From positions 3,448,001-3,512,000 of the forward strand of contig NZ_CP060828.1 in the NCBI RefSeq assembly GCF_014489635.1: a stretch of 64,000 nt of DNA, written 5' to 3'. The notes under the pieces are model-generated. The model did not search any database. It worked only from the letters and a program-made list of their open reading frames with translations, and was not told where the DNA came from. The DNA comes from Streptomyces roseirectus. GTDB taxonomy: Bacteria; Actinomycetota; Actinomycetes; Streptomycetales; Streptomycetaceae. Both the position numbers and the translations under genes were made by a program. Position 1 is the first letter of the stretch, and every line of letters begins with the position of its first letter. This document shows positions 16,249 through 25,024 of this stretch, one piece after another.

Positions 16249-16327
16249 GGGTGCGGGTTCGTTGTGGCCGTTCGCGCCCACGCGGCGGTAGCCGCAGATC
16301 AGATACAGCCCCGCGCCCCTGAGGGGG
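16249..16327. repeat. Dispersed intergenic repeat, copy A
   Basis: This ~75-bp element lies in the 351-bp gap between tadC and the kinase. It closely matches copy B at 38953 and shares the order GGGTGCGGGT, GTTGTGG, GCGCCCACGCGGCGG, AGCCGC, CAGCCCCGCGCCCCT. Internal GCGGC/GCCGC arms form a hairpin, and GGGTGCGGG can pair with CCCGCGCCC with one wobble, so the whole unit folds into one stem. A partial direct repeat (GGGGGGTGGTCGGGG and GGGTGCGGGTTCG) recurs about 100 bp further on (16323-16358). The rest of the gap is empty. Confidence 0.75.
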
Positions 16328-16495
16328 GTGGTCGGGGTCGTGGAGTGGGTGCGGGTTCGCTTCTCCGCTGCCGCGTGCCGTAGGCAGACGTTCGTCGCTG
16401 CCCGGCGCCCCGGCCGCTCCCCCGGCCCCCCGGTCACAGCTCTTCCCCGGCATCTCCTTCACCCCCTTCCTGATCGGCGCTCCCATCCCCTCCCC

Positions 16496-17383
16496 CTACT
16501 CCCCCGTGATCGTGCCGAAGTCGGTGCCCGAGCCCAGGAGCAGGCCGGCGCCGAGCAGGAGCATCGTGGCCGGGACCATGAACGTGGTGATCATCAAGGT
16601 GGCTCGGGGGACCGCGCGGGCGGCCTTGCGGCGGGCGTTCTGGGCGTCGGTGCGGCGCATGTCCTTGGCGATGGCGACGAGCGTGTCGACGATGGGGGCG
16701 CCCAGTTCCTCGCCCTGCTGCAACGCCGTGACGAACATGGCGACTTGTTCGGAGTCGTTGCGGCGGCGGAGTTCGGCGAACGCCTGGCGGCGGCTCATGC
16801 CGAGGTCCATCTGCCGGAGGGTGATGCGGATCTCGTCGGCCCAGGGACCCTCGTAGCGGGTGGCGACGCGGTCGAGGGCCTGGCGGAAGCCGAGGCCGGC
16901 GCTGACGACGACCGCGAGGACGTCGAGGAAGTCGGGGAGGGTGCGTTCGATGACGTCCTTGCGGACGCGGATCGCGGACCAGATGCCGACCTCGGTCCAC
17001 AGGGCGGCGAAGGCGAGCATGAACAGGGCGATGAGGGGGTTGCCGCGCAGGAGGAAGACCAGGGCCCCGACGACGCCGAGCGCGCCGTACACCGCGCGCC
17101 GGGCGGCGTAGCGGTCGATGGTGAGGCCGCCGGGGTTGCCCGCGAGGTCGATGCGGCGCCGGTACTTGGCGACGAGCCGGGGCCCCATGAGCCGCAGGAC
17201 GGCGGGCGCGTACCGCATGCCGAGCCGGTCGACGACGGAGTCGACCGCGCCGGTGCGGGTGGCGCCGACTTCGAGGGCGAGGGCGAGGTCCGGGGGGAGT
17301 TTGACGTCCGCGCGGTACATGCGGATGCCGGTGAACGCGCCCCAGACGGCGAGCGCCATGATCAGCGCGAGCAGCAGTGCCAT
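16496..17383 (-). CDS. tadC: TadC-like inner-membrane pilus assembly protein (GspF family)
   Basis: The protein has 295 residues. The GspF domain shows RTLPDFLDVLAVVVSAGLGFRQALD and LGAPIVDTLVAIAKDMRRTD, flanked by membrane helices (N-terminal MALLLALIMALAVWGAF, a central pair, C-terminal ATLMITTFMVPATMLLLGAGLLL). TadB and TadC form the inner-membrane platform that works with the TadA ATPase. The ATG at 17383 has GGGGGAG upstream and lies 17 bp after the tadB stop. Confidence 0.9.
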   Translation of the reverse strand: MALLLALIMALAVWGAFTGIRMYRADVKLPPDLALALEVGATRTGAVDSVVDRLGMRYAPAVLRLMGPRLVAKYRRRIDLAGNPGGLTIDRYAARRAVYGALGVVGALVFLLRGNPLIALFMLAFAALWTEVGIWSAIRVRKDVIERTLPDFLDVLAVVVSAGLGFRQALDRVATRYEGPWADEIRITLRQMDLGMSRRQAFAELRRRNDSEQVAMFVTALQQGEELGAPIVDTLVAIAKDMRRTDAQNARRKAARAVPRATLMITTFMVPATMLLLGAGLLLGSGTDFGTITGE

Positions 17384-17400
17384 GTACGGACTCCCCCCGC

Positions 17401-18345
17401 TCAGACGTCGATCCGGGACATGCGCCGGATGAGGACGAAGCCGACGGCGTAGAGGCCGAAGGCGATGAGGACGGCGGCCTGTCCGGCGGTGGAGCCGGTC
17501 ATGCGGTCGAGCGCCCCCTCCTTGACGCCGTCCATGAGGAACAACGACCCGACCCCGAGGAGGGGTACGGCGTAGGCGGTGAGGTTGACCTGCGACAGCT
17601 GGGTGCGGATCTCCCGTCGCGTCTCCTTGCGTTCCTCCAGCGTCTCGGTCAGGTTCCGCAGGGCGCCGACGACTTGGCCGCCCGCCTTGTTGGAGAGGAC
17701 CAACGTGGTGACGAGGACGACGAGTTCGCGCGAGGGCAGCCGGTCGGCGAGTTCGCCGAGGGCGTCGTCCATGGACTGTCCGACCGCCAACTGGTTGGCG
17801 ACCTTGGCCAGTTCCTCGCCGGCGGGGGCCTCCAGTTCCTCGGCGGCCATCCCTATGGCGGTGCGCAGGGCGAGGCCGGCCTGGGTGGCGTTGGCCAGGA
17901 TGCGGGCCAGTTCGGGGAGTTGGTTGATGAACCGCTCGATGCGCTTCTGGCGCTGCCAGTTGAGGAACTGGAACGCGGACCCGACGGCGACGAGTGCGGC
18001 GATGGGCCCGAAGAAGGGCGCGAGGACGGCCTGGGTGACGAGCCAGAGCCCGCCGGCGGCGCCGAGGACGTAGACGGTGAACTCGCCCGGTGTGACGTCG
18101 AGTCCGGTCGTCGCGAGCCGGCGTTCGAGGGCGCGGCCGGGGTCGGTGCGGCGGATGCGGCGGTCGAGGTCGCGGAAGCGGCGCCGGCGTCCGGTGCCGG
18201 GGAGCTGCCCGGTGTAGGAGAGGCGGTCGACGAGGGCGGCGCGCTGGGCGCGGCCGGTGGCGTAGGCGTGCAGGCCCGCGACGGCGAGGGTGAGGCCGAG
18301 GACGGTGAGGCCGGTCGTCAGCGTGATGAGGTTGTCGAGGTCCAT
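17401..18345 (-). CDS. tadB: TadB-like inner-membrane pilus assembly protein (GspF family)
   Basis: The protein has 314 residues. An N-terminal helix (LITLTTGLTVLGLTLAVAGLHA), a basic cytosolic segment and a central helix pair precede a GspF domain (IERFINQLPELARILANATQAG; NQLAVGQSMDDALGELADRLPS). C-terminal helices follow. It lies between tadA (11 bp upstream) and tadC, the standard order. The start at 18345 is an ATG with AGGA upstream. Confidence 0.9.
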   Translation of the reverse strand: MDLDNLITLTTGLTVLGLTLAVAGLHAYATGRAQRAALVDRLSYTGQLPGTGRRRRFRDLDRRIRRTDPGRALERRLATTGLDVTPGEFTVYVLGAAGGLWLVTQAVLAPFFGPIAALVAVGSAFQFLNWQRQKRIERFINQLPELARILANATQAGLALRTAIGMAAEELEAPAGEELAKVANQLAVGQSMDDALGELADRLPSRELVVLVTTLVLSNKAGGQVVGALRNLTETLEERKETRREIRTQLSQVNLTAYAVPLLGVGSLFLMDGVKEGALDRMTGSTAGQAAVLIAFGLYAVGFVLIRRMSRIDV

Positions 18346-18356
18346 GGTCGTCCTGC

Positions 18357-19694
18357 CTAGCGTGCTTCTCGGGTCGCGAGTTCGGCCGGGGTCTGGGCCA
18401 CGCCGAACGCCTGGGGGATGGGCTGGCTCGCCATGTAGAGGCGGTCGGCGGTGCGGCGCGGGAGGGGGAAGTAGCGGAAGCTGCCGTGGATGCGGCCGTC
18501 GGAGGACATGGGCAGCGCGTCGAAGCGGGCGACGGTCACGAGCCGGTACGGTTCGCCGCCGTGGCTGTCGAGGATGGCGATCTCGGTGATGCGGCGGGCG
18601 CCGTCGGCGAACCGGGTGAGCTGGACGAGGACGTCGACGGCGCTGTTGATCTGGTCGTGCAGCGCGACGAAGGGGACCTCGACGTCGGACATGGAGGCCA
18701 GCGTCTGGAGGCGGGTGAGGGCGTCCTCGGCGCTGTTGGCGTGGACGGTGGCGAGCGAGCCGTCGTGGCCGGTGGACATGGCCTGGAGCATGTCCAGGGA
18801 CTCGCCGCCGCGGACCTCGCCGACGACGATCCGGTCGGGCCGCATGCGCAGCGAGTTGCGGACCAGGTCGCGGATGGTGATGTGGCCCTTGCCCTCGACG
18901 TTGGGTGGCCTGGACTCCAGCCGGACGACGTGCTGTTGCTGGAGTTGGAGTTCGGCGGAGTCCTCGATGGTGATGATGCGTTCGCCCTCGGGGATGAGTC
19001 CGGAGAGGGCGTTGAGGAGGGTCGTCTTGCCGGTGCCGGTGGCGCCGGAGACGATCACGTTGAACTTGGCCTGCACGAGCCCGGCGAGCAGGAACAGCAT
19101 GCGTTCGTCGAGGGAGTTGAAGCCGACGAGTTCGTGGAGGGTGAAGGAGCGGGGGAAGCGGCGGATGGTGAGGATGGGGCCGGTGAGGGAGAGCGGCGGG
19201 ATGATGACGTTGACGCGTTCGCCGGAGGGGAGGCGGGCGTCGACCATCGGATTCGACTCGTCCACGCGGCGGTTGACGGTGGAGACGATGCGTTCGATGG
19301 TCTGCATGAGCTGTTCGGCGGAGGCGAACCTGAGGGGCAACTGCTCGACCCTGCCGCCGCGTTCGACGAATATCGCGTCGGGTCCGTTGACCATGATCTC
19401 GGTGATCGACGCGTCTTCGAGGAGGGGTTCCAGGATGCCGAGCCCCAGGGCCTCGTCGACAACGCGCCTGATGAGTCTGGCGCGTTCGGAGGTGGAGAGG
19501 ACCGGGCCCTCGCGGCTGATGATGTGGCCGAGGACGCGTTCGAGGCGGGCGCGGCGTTCGGCGGCCGCGAGCGTGGTCATCTCGGCGAGGTCGATCTCCT
19601 CCAGGAGTTTCGCGCGGTAGGTCGCGACCAGGTGCCCGTCCTCGCCCCGACTGCCGTTCTCCTCGGGGGTGTTGATGCGTGCCCTGAGGCTCAT
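18357..19694 (-). CDS. tadA: TadA/CpaF secretion ATPase
   Basis: The hexameric ATPase that powers Flp pilus assembly, 445 residues. Walker A is GATGTGKT (217-224); the Asp box lies around IITIEDSAEL; Walker B is RMRPDRIVVGEVRGGE; the His box is TGHDGSLATVHAN. The N-terminal ~90 residues hold the CpaF helical domain (ERVLGHIISREG). The ATG at 19694 overlaps the stop of the TadE-like gene (ATGA). Confidence 0.95.
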   Translation of the reverse strand: MSLRARINTPEENGSRGEDGHLVATYRAKLLEEIDLAEMTTLAAAERRARLERVLGHIISREGPVLSTSERARLIRRVVDEALGLGILEPLLEDASITEIMVNGPDAIFVERGGRVEQLPLRFASAEQLMQTIERIVSTVNRRVDESNPMVDARLPSGERVNVIIPPLSLTGPILTIRRFPRSFTLHELVGFNSLDERMLFLLAGLVQAKFNVIVSGATGTGKTTLLNALSGLIPEGERIITIEDSAELQLQQQHVVRLESRPPNVEGKGHITIRDLVRNSLRMRPDRIVVGEVRGGESLDMLQAMSTGHDGSLATVHANSAEDALTRLQTLASMSDVEVPFVALHDQINSAVDVLVQLTRFADGARRITEIAILDSHGGEPYRLVTVARFDALPMSSDGRIHGSFRYFPLPRRTADRLYMASQPIPQAFGVAQTPAELATREAR

Positions 19695-20059
19695 GGGGAC
19701 TCCGTTCGCTGGTCGAGGGGCATGGTCGCGGTCCGCTGCGCGGGGCCGAAGTCGCCCCAGCCGAAGAAGACGGACGGGATGTCGACGGAGGAGGTGACCC
19801 GCACGTCGTCGCCCAGGTTCTCGGGGACGCAGCTCGTGCCGTCGGCGAGCCAGTCGCTGACGGCGGCGGCGCACGCCCGCTGCGCCGTCCCGGCCTCCCG
19901 TGCCTCGCTGCGGGCGCCCGCCCGTGCGGCCGTGCCGGCCTGCTGTCCGGCGTAGGCGATGATCCCCAACTGGACGCCGGCCAGGGCGACCAGGAGCAGG
20001 ATGGGCAGGAACCCCAGGTATTCGATGGCCACTTGGCCGCGGTCACGGCGCCGGTTCAT
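19691..20059 (-). CDS. TadE-like pseudopilin-type protein 1
   Basis: The protein has 122 residues. MNRRRDRGQVAIEYLGFLPILLLVALAGVQ is a TadE signature: a charged N-terminus, G-Q-V-A-I-E-Y and a single membrane anchor. An Ala-rich helix and a Cys pair (RACAAA, TSCVPEN) complete the exposed part. TadE proteins are minor pseudopilin-like components. It overlaps its neighbours by 4 bp on both sides. Confidence 0.85.
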   Translation of the reverse strand: MNRRRDRGQVAIEYLGFLPILLLVALAGVQLGIIAYAGQQAGTAARAGARSEAREAGTAQRACAAAVSDWLADGTSCVPENLGDDVRVTSSVDIPSVFFGWGDFGPAQRTATMPLDQRTESP

Positions 20060-20448
20060 GGCAGCCACCGTCCGTCCTCCTCCTCGACGGCGCCCGCGTT
20101 CCCCTCGATGGTGAACGGCAGGGAGACGACTCCCGGGAAGAGCACGGGGACTTCGAGGCGGACGGTCGCGGTGACGAACCCGGAGCCGCCGCACTCCACG
20201 CTCGCTCCCCCGCGCCAGGCCCCCGGCAGGTCCTCGGTGGCGGCCTGTTCGCAGGCGCCCTGCCGGGATCCGGGGTCGGCGACCGCCCCGGCGCGGACGG
20301 CCGCGTCGGCGGCGTTCCCGGCGAGGGTGTAGGTGTAACCCACCAGGACGCACTGCCAGATGGCGATCAGCGTGACGAGGATGACGGGCAGCATGCCGGT
20401 GAACTCGACGGCGACCTGGCCCCGGTCGCCTCTGAGGCGGCGTCTCAT
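20056..20448 (-). CDS. TadE-like pseudopilin-type protein 2
   Basis: The protein has 130 residues from ATG 20448. A GTG at 20457 that overlaps the tadZ stop (GTGA) is an equally reasonable start. MRRRLRGDRGQVAVEFTGMLPVILVTLIAIWQ is the TadE entry motif and anchor; AGNAADAAVRAGA is the following helix; two cysteines (GACEQA, VECGGSG) lie in the exposed domain. The stop overlaps the next TadE-like gene by 4 bp. Confidence 0.85.
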   Translation of the reverse strand: MRRRLRGDRGQVAVEFTGMLPVILVTLIAIWQCVLVGYTYTLAGNAADAAVRAGAVADPGSRQGACEQAATEDLPGAWRGGASVECGGSGFVTATVRLEVPVLFPGVVSLPFTIEGNAGAVEEEDGRWLP

Positions 20449-20453
20449 CGCGG

Positions 20454-21698
20454 TCACTCTTTCCGTCGCCGCAGGCCCGCCGAGCCCCGGTCGCCGCCGC
20501 GCGCCCGGCGCCGCTGGCCGCCCTCGGCGGGGGCGGCGAGGCCGAGTTCCCCGGCGAGCGCCCACAGGGCCTGCCGTACCGGGCCCTTGGGGTCGAGGGC
20601 GTGCAGCCGGCCGGAGTCGACGGCGGCCTGGAGTTCCTTGAAGTGCGCCGGAACCGCCGTCGCCGCGAGGGCGGTTCCGGTGATCTTCTGGATGAGGGCG
20701 GGCTGGATCTCGGTGGCGCGGGAGTGCCGGTTGACTACGACGGTCGTCTCCTCGGCCTTGCGGATCTGGAGCCGGTCCCACATGCGGACGGTGCGTTTGG
20801 CGCCCCGGACGGCGACGACGTCCGGCGTGGTGACCAGCAGCGCGGTGTCGGCGGTCTCGACGGCCGCCGCGCCCGCCCCGCTGAGCTGGGCGCCGCAGTC
20901 GACGACGACGACCTCGTAGCGGGCGCGCAGGGCGCCGACGATGTGCCGGGCGGCCCGGTCGGTGACCTCCTCGCCGCGTTCGCCGTCGGCGGGGGCGAGG
21001 AGGAGGTCGACGCCGGTGTCGTGGCGGAAGACGGCCTCGGCGAGGATGCGGGGGGAGATGTCGGTGATGGCGGCGAGGTCGACGACGGAGCGCCGGAACT
21101 GGACGTCGAGGTAGGAGGCGACGTCGCCGGTCTGGAGGTCGAGGTCGCACAGGGCGGTCGTGCGGCCCGACGCCTGGGCGGCGAGGGCGAGTTGGATGGC
21201 GGTGAGGGTGGTGCCGACGCCGCCCTTGGCGCCGCTGACGGTGACGACGGTGCCGCCGGGTCCGGTGAACACGTCCGTGCTGCCGCCGAGATGGCGCCGC
21301 ACGCCGGCCGACCACTGGGCGACGGCCTGGACGCGGGTCGCGAGGTCGTCGTAGGCGAGGGGGAAGGTGATCAGGCCGCGGGCGCCGGAGTCCATGGCGG
21401 CGGAGAACAGGCCGGGGGAGGCGTCGGTGGTGACGAGGATGACGCCCACCGCCGGGAAACGCAGGGCGACTTCACGCACCAGCTCCAACGCCGGTACGGG
21501 ACCGATGCGTTCGTGGACGACGACGACCTCGGGGAGTTCGTCGACCGACTCGGCCGCCAACCGGGCCAGGGTGTCGACGAGTTGGGTCGAGTCGGTGACG
21601 GGGCTGACGGGTTCGGCGTCCGGGAGCTGGCTCAGCAGGGAGACGAGGGAGCGGACCGCGTCCGCGTCGCCGACGGCCGGGAGGATCCTCGTGGGCAT
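20454..21698 (-). CDS. tadZ: TadZ/CpaE-like MinD-superfamily ATPase
   Basis: The protein has 414 residues. An atypical receiver-like N-terminal domain (about 1-130; LPEVVVVHERIGPVPA and GVILVTTDAS) is followed by a MinD/ParA-type ATPase with deviant Walker A AKGGVGTT (157-164, signature Lys158) and CDLDLQTGD. CpaE/TadZ places the pilus machine at specific cell sites; streptomycete homologues are often annotated as septum site-determining proteins. The C-terminus is basic (RRRARGGDRG). Confidence 0.9.
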   Translation of the reverse strand: MPTRILPAVGDADAVRSLVSLLSQLPDAEPVSPVTDSTQLVDTLARLAAESVDELPEVVVVHERIGPVPALELVREVALRFPAVGVILVTTDASPGLFSAAMDSGARGLITFPLAYDDLATRVQAVAQWSAGVRRHLGGSTDVFTGPGGTVVTVSGAKGGVGTTLTAIQLALAAQASGRTTALCDLDLQTGDVASYLDVQFRRSVVDLAAITDISPRILAEAVFRHDTGVDLLLAPADGERGEEVTDRAARHIVGALRARYEVVVVDCGAQLSGAGAAAVETADTALLVTTPDVVAVRGAKRTVRMWDRLQIRKAEETTVVVNRHSRATEIQPALIQKITGTALAATAVPAHFKELQAAVDSGRLHALDPKGPVRQALWALAGELGLAAPAEGGQRRRARGGDRGSAGLRRRKE

Positions 21699-21707
21699 GG
21701 CGTCCTC

Positions 21708-22415
21708 TCACTTGTCCGTGGCGAGCTGGTAGGTGCGGTCCTTCTCCGGGACCGTGGTGTCGGTGCCGGGGGCGACCAGCGCGAGGCGGACCCGCTTCGC
21801 GAACGACTCGGCGTAGGTGATGCGTTGGGCGTCCAGCGTGGAGAGGGCGAAGGTGATCGGGGCGGCCTGGGTGGGGCCGCTGGCGCGGGAGTCGCGGTCG
21901 GGTTCCAGGGCCTCGATCTTGCCGACGTTCAGGACGCGCGCGTTGGTGACGATGATCTTCGAGACGTCCGGGTCGGTGTCGCGGGCGCCCTCGAAGGTGG
22001 CGTAGACGTTGACCGAGGAGCCGGCGGTGATCTTGCCGGCGACGCCGGTGGCCGCGTCGATCATGATGGCGACCTCCTGTTCGCCGGGGCGCAGGGCGGG
22101 CTGGTCGACGACCATGTCCCGCTGCAGGAGGGAGCCGGCGCGCAGGGTGGTGACGGCGATCTTGCCGCGGATCGCGGCGAGGTCGGTGACGGCGTTGTCG
22201 GAGAGCCACCGCTTCGGCATCGAGATCTTCTCGAACTGGCCGGTGTTCAGGGCGGTGTAGGGCGGCACGTCGCTCTTCACCTGGTAGGCGGCGACCTCGG
22301 GGCCGACCTTGGAGTTCACGTCGTCGATGACGGACAGCACCCCGGCGAACGCGCCGAGGGCGCACAGGACCGACAGGAGCAGAAGGATCACGCCGCGGCG
22401 CTGACGGGAGTTCAT
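21708..22415 (-). CDS. cpaB: CpaB/RcpC-like Tad pilus protein with SAF domain
   Basis: The protein has 235 residues. One N-terminal membrane helix (GVILLLLSVLCALGAFAGVLSVI) is followed by a SAF domain (VPPYTALNTGQFEKISMP, TTLRAGSLLQRDMV) and a beta-rich C-terminal part (EVAIMIDAATGVAGKITAGS). In Gram-negative Tad systems CpaB/RcpC acts in the periplasm near the secretin; here it would sit outside the membrane. It lies 9 bp upstream of tadZ. Confidence 0.87.
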   Translation of the reverse strand: MNSRQRRGVILLLLSVLCALGAFAGVLSVIDDVNSKVGPEVAAYQVKSDVPPYTALNTGQFEKISMPKRWLSDNAVTDLAAIRGKIAVTTLRAGSLLQRDMVVDQPALRPGEQEVAIMIDAATGVAGKITAGSSVNVYATFEGARDTDPDVSKIIVTNARVLNVGKIEALEPDRDSRASGPTQAAPITFALSTLDAQRITYAESFAKRVRLALVAPGTDTTVPEKDRTYQLATDK

Positions 22416-22474
22416 GAGCCGTGCAACCTCGTTGGGGGTCGGGGCGAGCGGACGGGGTAAGTGGTGGGGCTCGG

Positions 22475-23353
22475 CTAGCCGGCCGGGAGTGCGTGGCGGG
22501 GGCCGCCCGGGGTGAGCGCGCGGGGCGGTTCGGGGACGGGGGGCGGGGTGGCCGAGCAGAAGACGCAGCGGTCGCCGATGACGTCGATACCGCACCAGTG
22601 GCACACCGACTGGCGTACGGAGGTGACGAGTTGGTACAGGACCGACAGGTCGGGGAGGTAGGCGCAGAACTCGACGACCTTGTTCGTGCCCCACCACCGC
22701 GCGGACTCGGCGGGCAGCGGGGTCTCGCGCAGGCCCTGGGTGCGCCAGGCCGGGGCCAGGGTCTCGGTCACCCACTCCGCCGGGAGCTGGCCCTTCGCGA
22801 GCAGCAGCCACGTCCCGAACTCCGGTCCCGGGACGGTGACTCCGGGGCCCGCCTTCACCAACTGGGGCTGCGGGTGGGCCAGTACGGCGAACTGGCTGCC
22901 GGGGACCCAGGAGCGGGCGTGCGAGGTCAGGGTCACGGGGACGTGGTCGAGGCGGGCGACCGTGCCGAGCAGGGCGCCGGCGTGGATGTAGTGCGTGAGG
23001 AGCCGGCCGGCCGACGCGACGACGCCGGGGCCCAGGTCGCAGGAGGCGAGCTGCCTCAACTGGCGGGCCAGTACGGCGAGTCCCAGCGGGGGGAGGTCGG
23101 GCTGGAAGAGGGCGATGCGGTCGCTCTCCAGCAACGCGCGGACGGTGTACAGCCGTTGGACGACGGCCGCGGGGGCGGCCTTGGCGCACACGACGACGAG
23201 GTGCCCGTACCCCTCGACGAGCTGCTGCACGGCGGCCACCGCCTCGTCCAGCGGCCGGCTCTCGATACCCTCCAGCACGACGGGCGGCACCGTCCGCTCG
23301 TCCTGCGCCGGCAGCGCAAGCCCTGCGCCGGTCACCGCGATGGCAGTTGGCAC
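22475..23353 (-). CDS. Tad-locus protein of unknown function with C-terminal zinc-ribbon-like motif
   Basis: The protein has 292 residues with a GTG start and GGGGAG 6-7 nt upstream. The N-terminal two thirds look like a globular alpha/beta domain (YGHLVVVCAKAAPAAVVQRL). Near the C-terminus CHWCGIDVIGDRCVFC gives two CxxC pairs, a likely zinc ribbon, before a Pro-rich tail. It is the first gene of the minus-strand Tad block, 59 bp before cpaB. I do not recognise a family with known function. Confidence 0.7.
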   Translation of the reverse strand: MPTAIAVTGAGLALPAQDERTVPPVVLEGIESRPLDEAVAAVQQLVEGYGHLVVVCAKAAPAAVVQRLYTVRALLESDRIALFQPDLPPLGLAVLARQLRQLASCDLGPGVVASAGRLLTHYIHAGALLGTVARLDHVPVTLTSHARSWVPGSQFAVLAHPQPQLVKAGPGVTVPGPEFGTWLLLAKGQLPAEWVTETLAPAWRTQGLRETPLPAESARWWGTNKVVEFCAYLPDLSVLYQLVTSVRQSVCHWCGIDVIGDRCVFCSATPPPVPEPPRALTPGGPRHALPAG

Positions 23354-23660
23354 GCGCGCTCCCCGATTCCCGCGATCCGGTCCACCGCGCCCTTACCCCG
23401 GTGCACCGGAACGACTTCACTGCGTGACTACCTCAGCACTGTATCCACGCCTCACCACCGGGAGAACAGCTTTCGTGAGCCGGTAACGAACTCTTCTCCA
23501 ACCATCCACCGGTCAAGTCAGGCCAAAACCGGCCAAGTTGCCTCCACACCTCATCCACAAGCGGAATGGTTGACACCTTGAGGGGTTCTGCGGGGCGGCG
23601 TTGCGGGAAGCCGCGGCCGGACTCTTCTCGCCGCCTCAGGGTCCCGCACCAGGGGTACCG
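23354..23660. other. Divergent intergenic region between the Tad locus and the XRE regulator
   Basis: No gene is supported here. It must hold the Tad promoter (minus strand) and the XRE promoter (plus strand). I could not identify convincing -35/-10 pairs apart from the palindrome at 23661. Confidence 0.6.
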
Positions 23661-23678
23661 TCCTAGTGGACGCTAGGA
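23661..23678. promoter_or_regulatory. Palindromic operator TCCTAG-N6-CTAGGA at the XRE start
   Basis: Perfect 6-bp arms around 6 nt, ending 12 bp before the ATG at 23691 and just ahead of its GGAG ribosome site. The position suggests autoregulation of the XRE gene. CTAG is rare in these genomes, which makes chance less likely. Confidence 0.6.
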
Positions 23679-23690
23679 ACGGAGACTGGT

Positions 23691-24932
23691 ATGCCCCGAT
23701 GGAGCGACTACTCGACCGGCGAGCGAATCAAGATCCTGCGCGGTCGGGACGTCCGGCAGTCGGATCTTGCCGAGATGACAGGGCTGTCCCTGCCCACCAT
23801 CCAGACAGCGGAGCAGGACAAGCGACTCACTCTTCCGACCCTCATGAGGATCGCGGCGGCGCTCGGCGTCGACACCAGCGTGATCCTCGGCCAGCAGGAA
23901 CCTCGCCGCGCCATGGCGCAGGACGACCGCGCCATGATGCGCGCCCTGTCCCGGGCCGTTCACGACACGTGGGCGGGCATCGTCCTCGACGACCTCGAAC
24001 CAGCCCCCCTCGACGAACTCAAGGAGACCGCGCAGCGCTGCTGGGAGCTGTACTGGAAGGGCAGTTACACACAGGTCGGAAGCCTGGCGGGGCCGTTCGT
24101 CGTCGAGGCGGACGCACGACTGCGGCAACAGCCGGACGGGGAGCAGGCCGAAGCGTGGGGTGTCCTGTCGGACGCCTACCGGATCGCCGCGTACGTGGCG
24201 AACCTGATGGGCGCACGGGACCTGGCGTACGCGGCGATCGGGCATTCCCAGGAAGCGGCGCGGCGCAGCGCCGACGACCTTCGGCAGGCCCTCGTCGCCT
24301 CCGGCAGGGCGTGGGTGTACCTGCGGGACGCCCGGCTGGCGGAGGCGGTGCGGCTGGCGGAGAGGTCCGCGACGGACATCGAGCCGCGGTTCTCCACGGC
24401 GACGCGGGAGCAACTGACCGTGTACGGCAGCCACATCAACTTCGCCGCCGTGGTCGCCTCCCGCATGGGCGACAAGGACCGGGCGGCCGACTACCTGTCC
24501 CAGTCGCACGCGACCGGAGCACGTATGGGCCGCGAAGCGCGGGCTCACGGCACTCTGTTCGGACCGGTGACGGCCACGACACAGGCGATCGGCATCAAGA
24601 CGTCACTCGGGGAGATCGGCAAGGCCCTGGAGCTGGTCAAGGGTGTCGGCGACACCGACCTGGAGTCGCTGACCGAAGCCGCACGCCACCGCTTCAAGAT
24701 GGACAAGGCGATGGCACAGGCGGACGCGAAGATGTACGACGCGTCGCTGGACACCCTGGAGGAAGCGCTGCTCGACGCGCCGGAATGGGCACGCCATCAG
24801 GCGCTGCCGAGCGTGATCGTGCAGAAGGTGGGGAAGGCGTCCACCGCCCGATTGCGGCGCGTCTCCGAACTGATCGGGGTGGCGCCTGGCACCGCGTCGT
24901 TCCTGCCCGCGACTTCTCGGACAGTGCGGTAA
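23691..24932 (+). CDS. XRE-family regulator of the graspetide locus
   Basis: The protein has 413 residues. The N-terminal XRE helix-turn-helix (about 10-66) contains VRQSDLAEMTGLSLPTIQTA and LPTLMRIAAALGVDTSVILG. The long C-terminal part is helical and TPR-like (repeated Ala/Leu helices such as AEAWGVLSDAYRIAAYVANL), a design common in Streptomyces regulators of secondary-metabolite and RiPP loci. GGAG lies 6 nt before the ATG. A palindrome overlaps its leader and a second group of palindromes starts at its own stop codon, so it probably controls both itself and the downstream genes. Confidence 0.85.
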   Translation: MPRWSDYSTGERIKILRGRDVRQSDLAEMTGLSLPTIQTAEQDKRLTLPTLMRIAAALGVDTSVILGQQEPRRAMAQDDRAMMRALSRAVHDTWAGIVLDDLEPAPLDELKETAQRCWELYWKGSYTQVGSLAGPFVVEADARLRQQPDGEQAEAWGVLSDAYRIAAYVANLMGARDLAYAAIGHSQEAARRSADDLRQALVASGRAWVYLRDARLAEAVRLAERSATDIEPRFSTATREQLTVYGSHINFAAVVASRMGDKDRAADYLSQSHATGARMGREARAHGTLFGPVTATTQAIGIKTSLGEIGKALELVKGVGDTDLESLTEAARHRFKMDKAMAQADAKMYDASLDTLEEALLDAPEWARHQALPSVIVQKVGKASTARLRRVSELIGVAPGTASFLPATSRTVR

Positions 24933-24995
24933 CTCGTACGTGACGTACGAGTTCTGAACGAAAGATCAGCACCACCCCTGCCAGACGTACGAGTT
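24931..24995. promoter_or_regulatory. Operator-like repeat cluster after the XRE gene
   Basis: AACTCGTACG (24931-24940) and CGTACGAGTT (24944-24953) are perfect inverted arms with a 3-nt spacer that begins inside the XRE stop codon. A third identical CGTACGAGTT occurs at 24986-24995. One-mismatch versions are built into the hairpin arms at 25028 and 25057. Such clustering suggests binding sites for a dimeric regulator, most simply the adjacent XRE protein. Confidence 0.6.
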
Positions 24996-25024
24996 GATCT
25001 CACTCAGCAGCTCAAGGGCATGCA

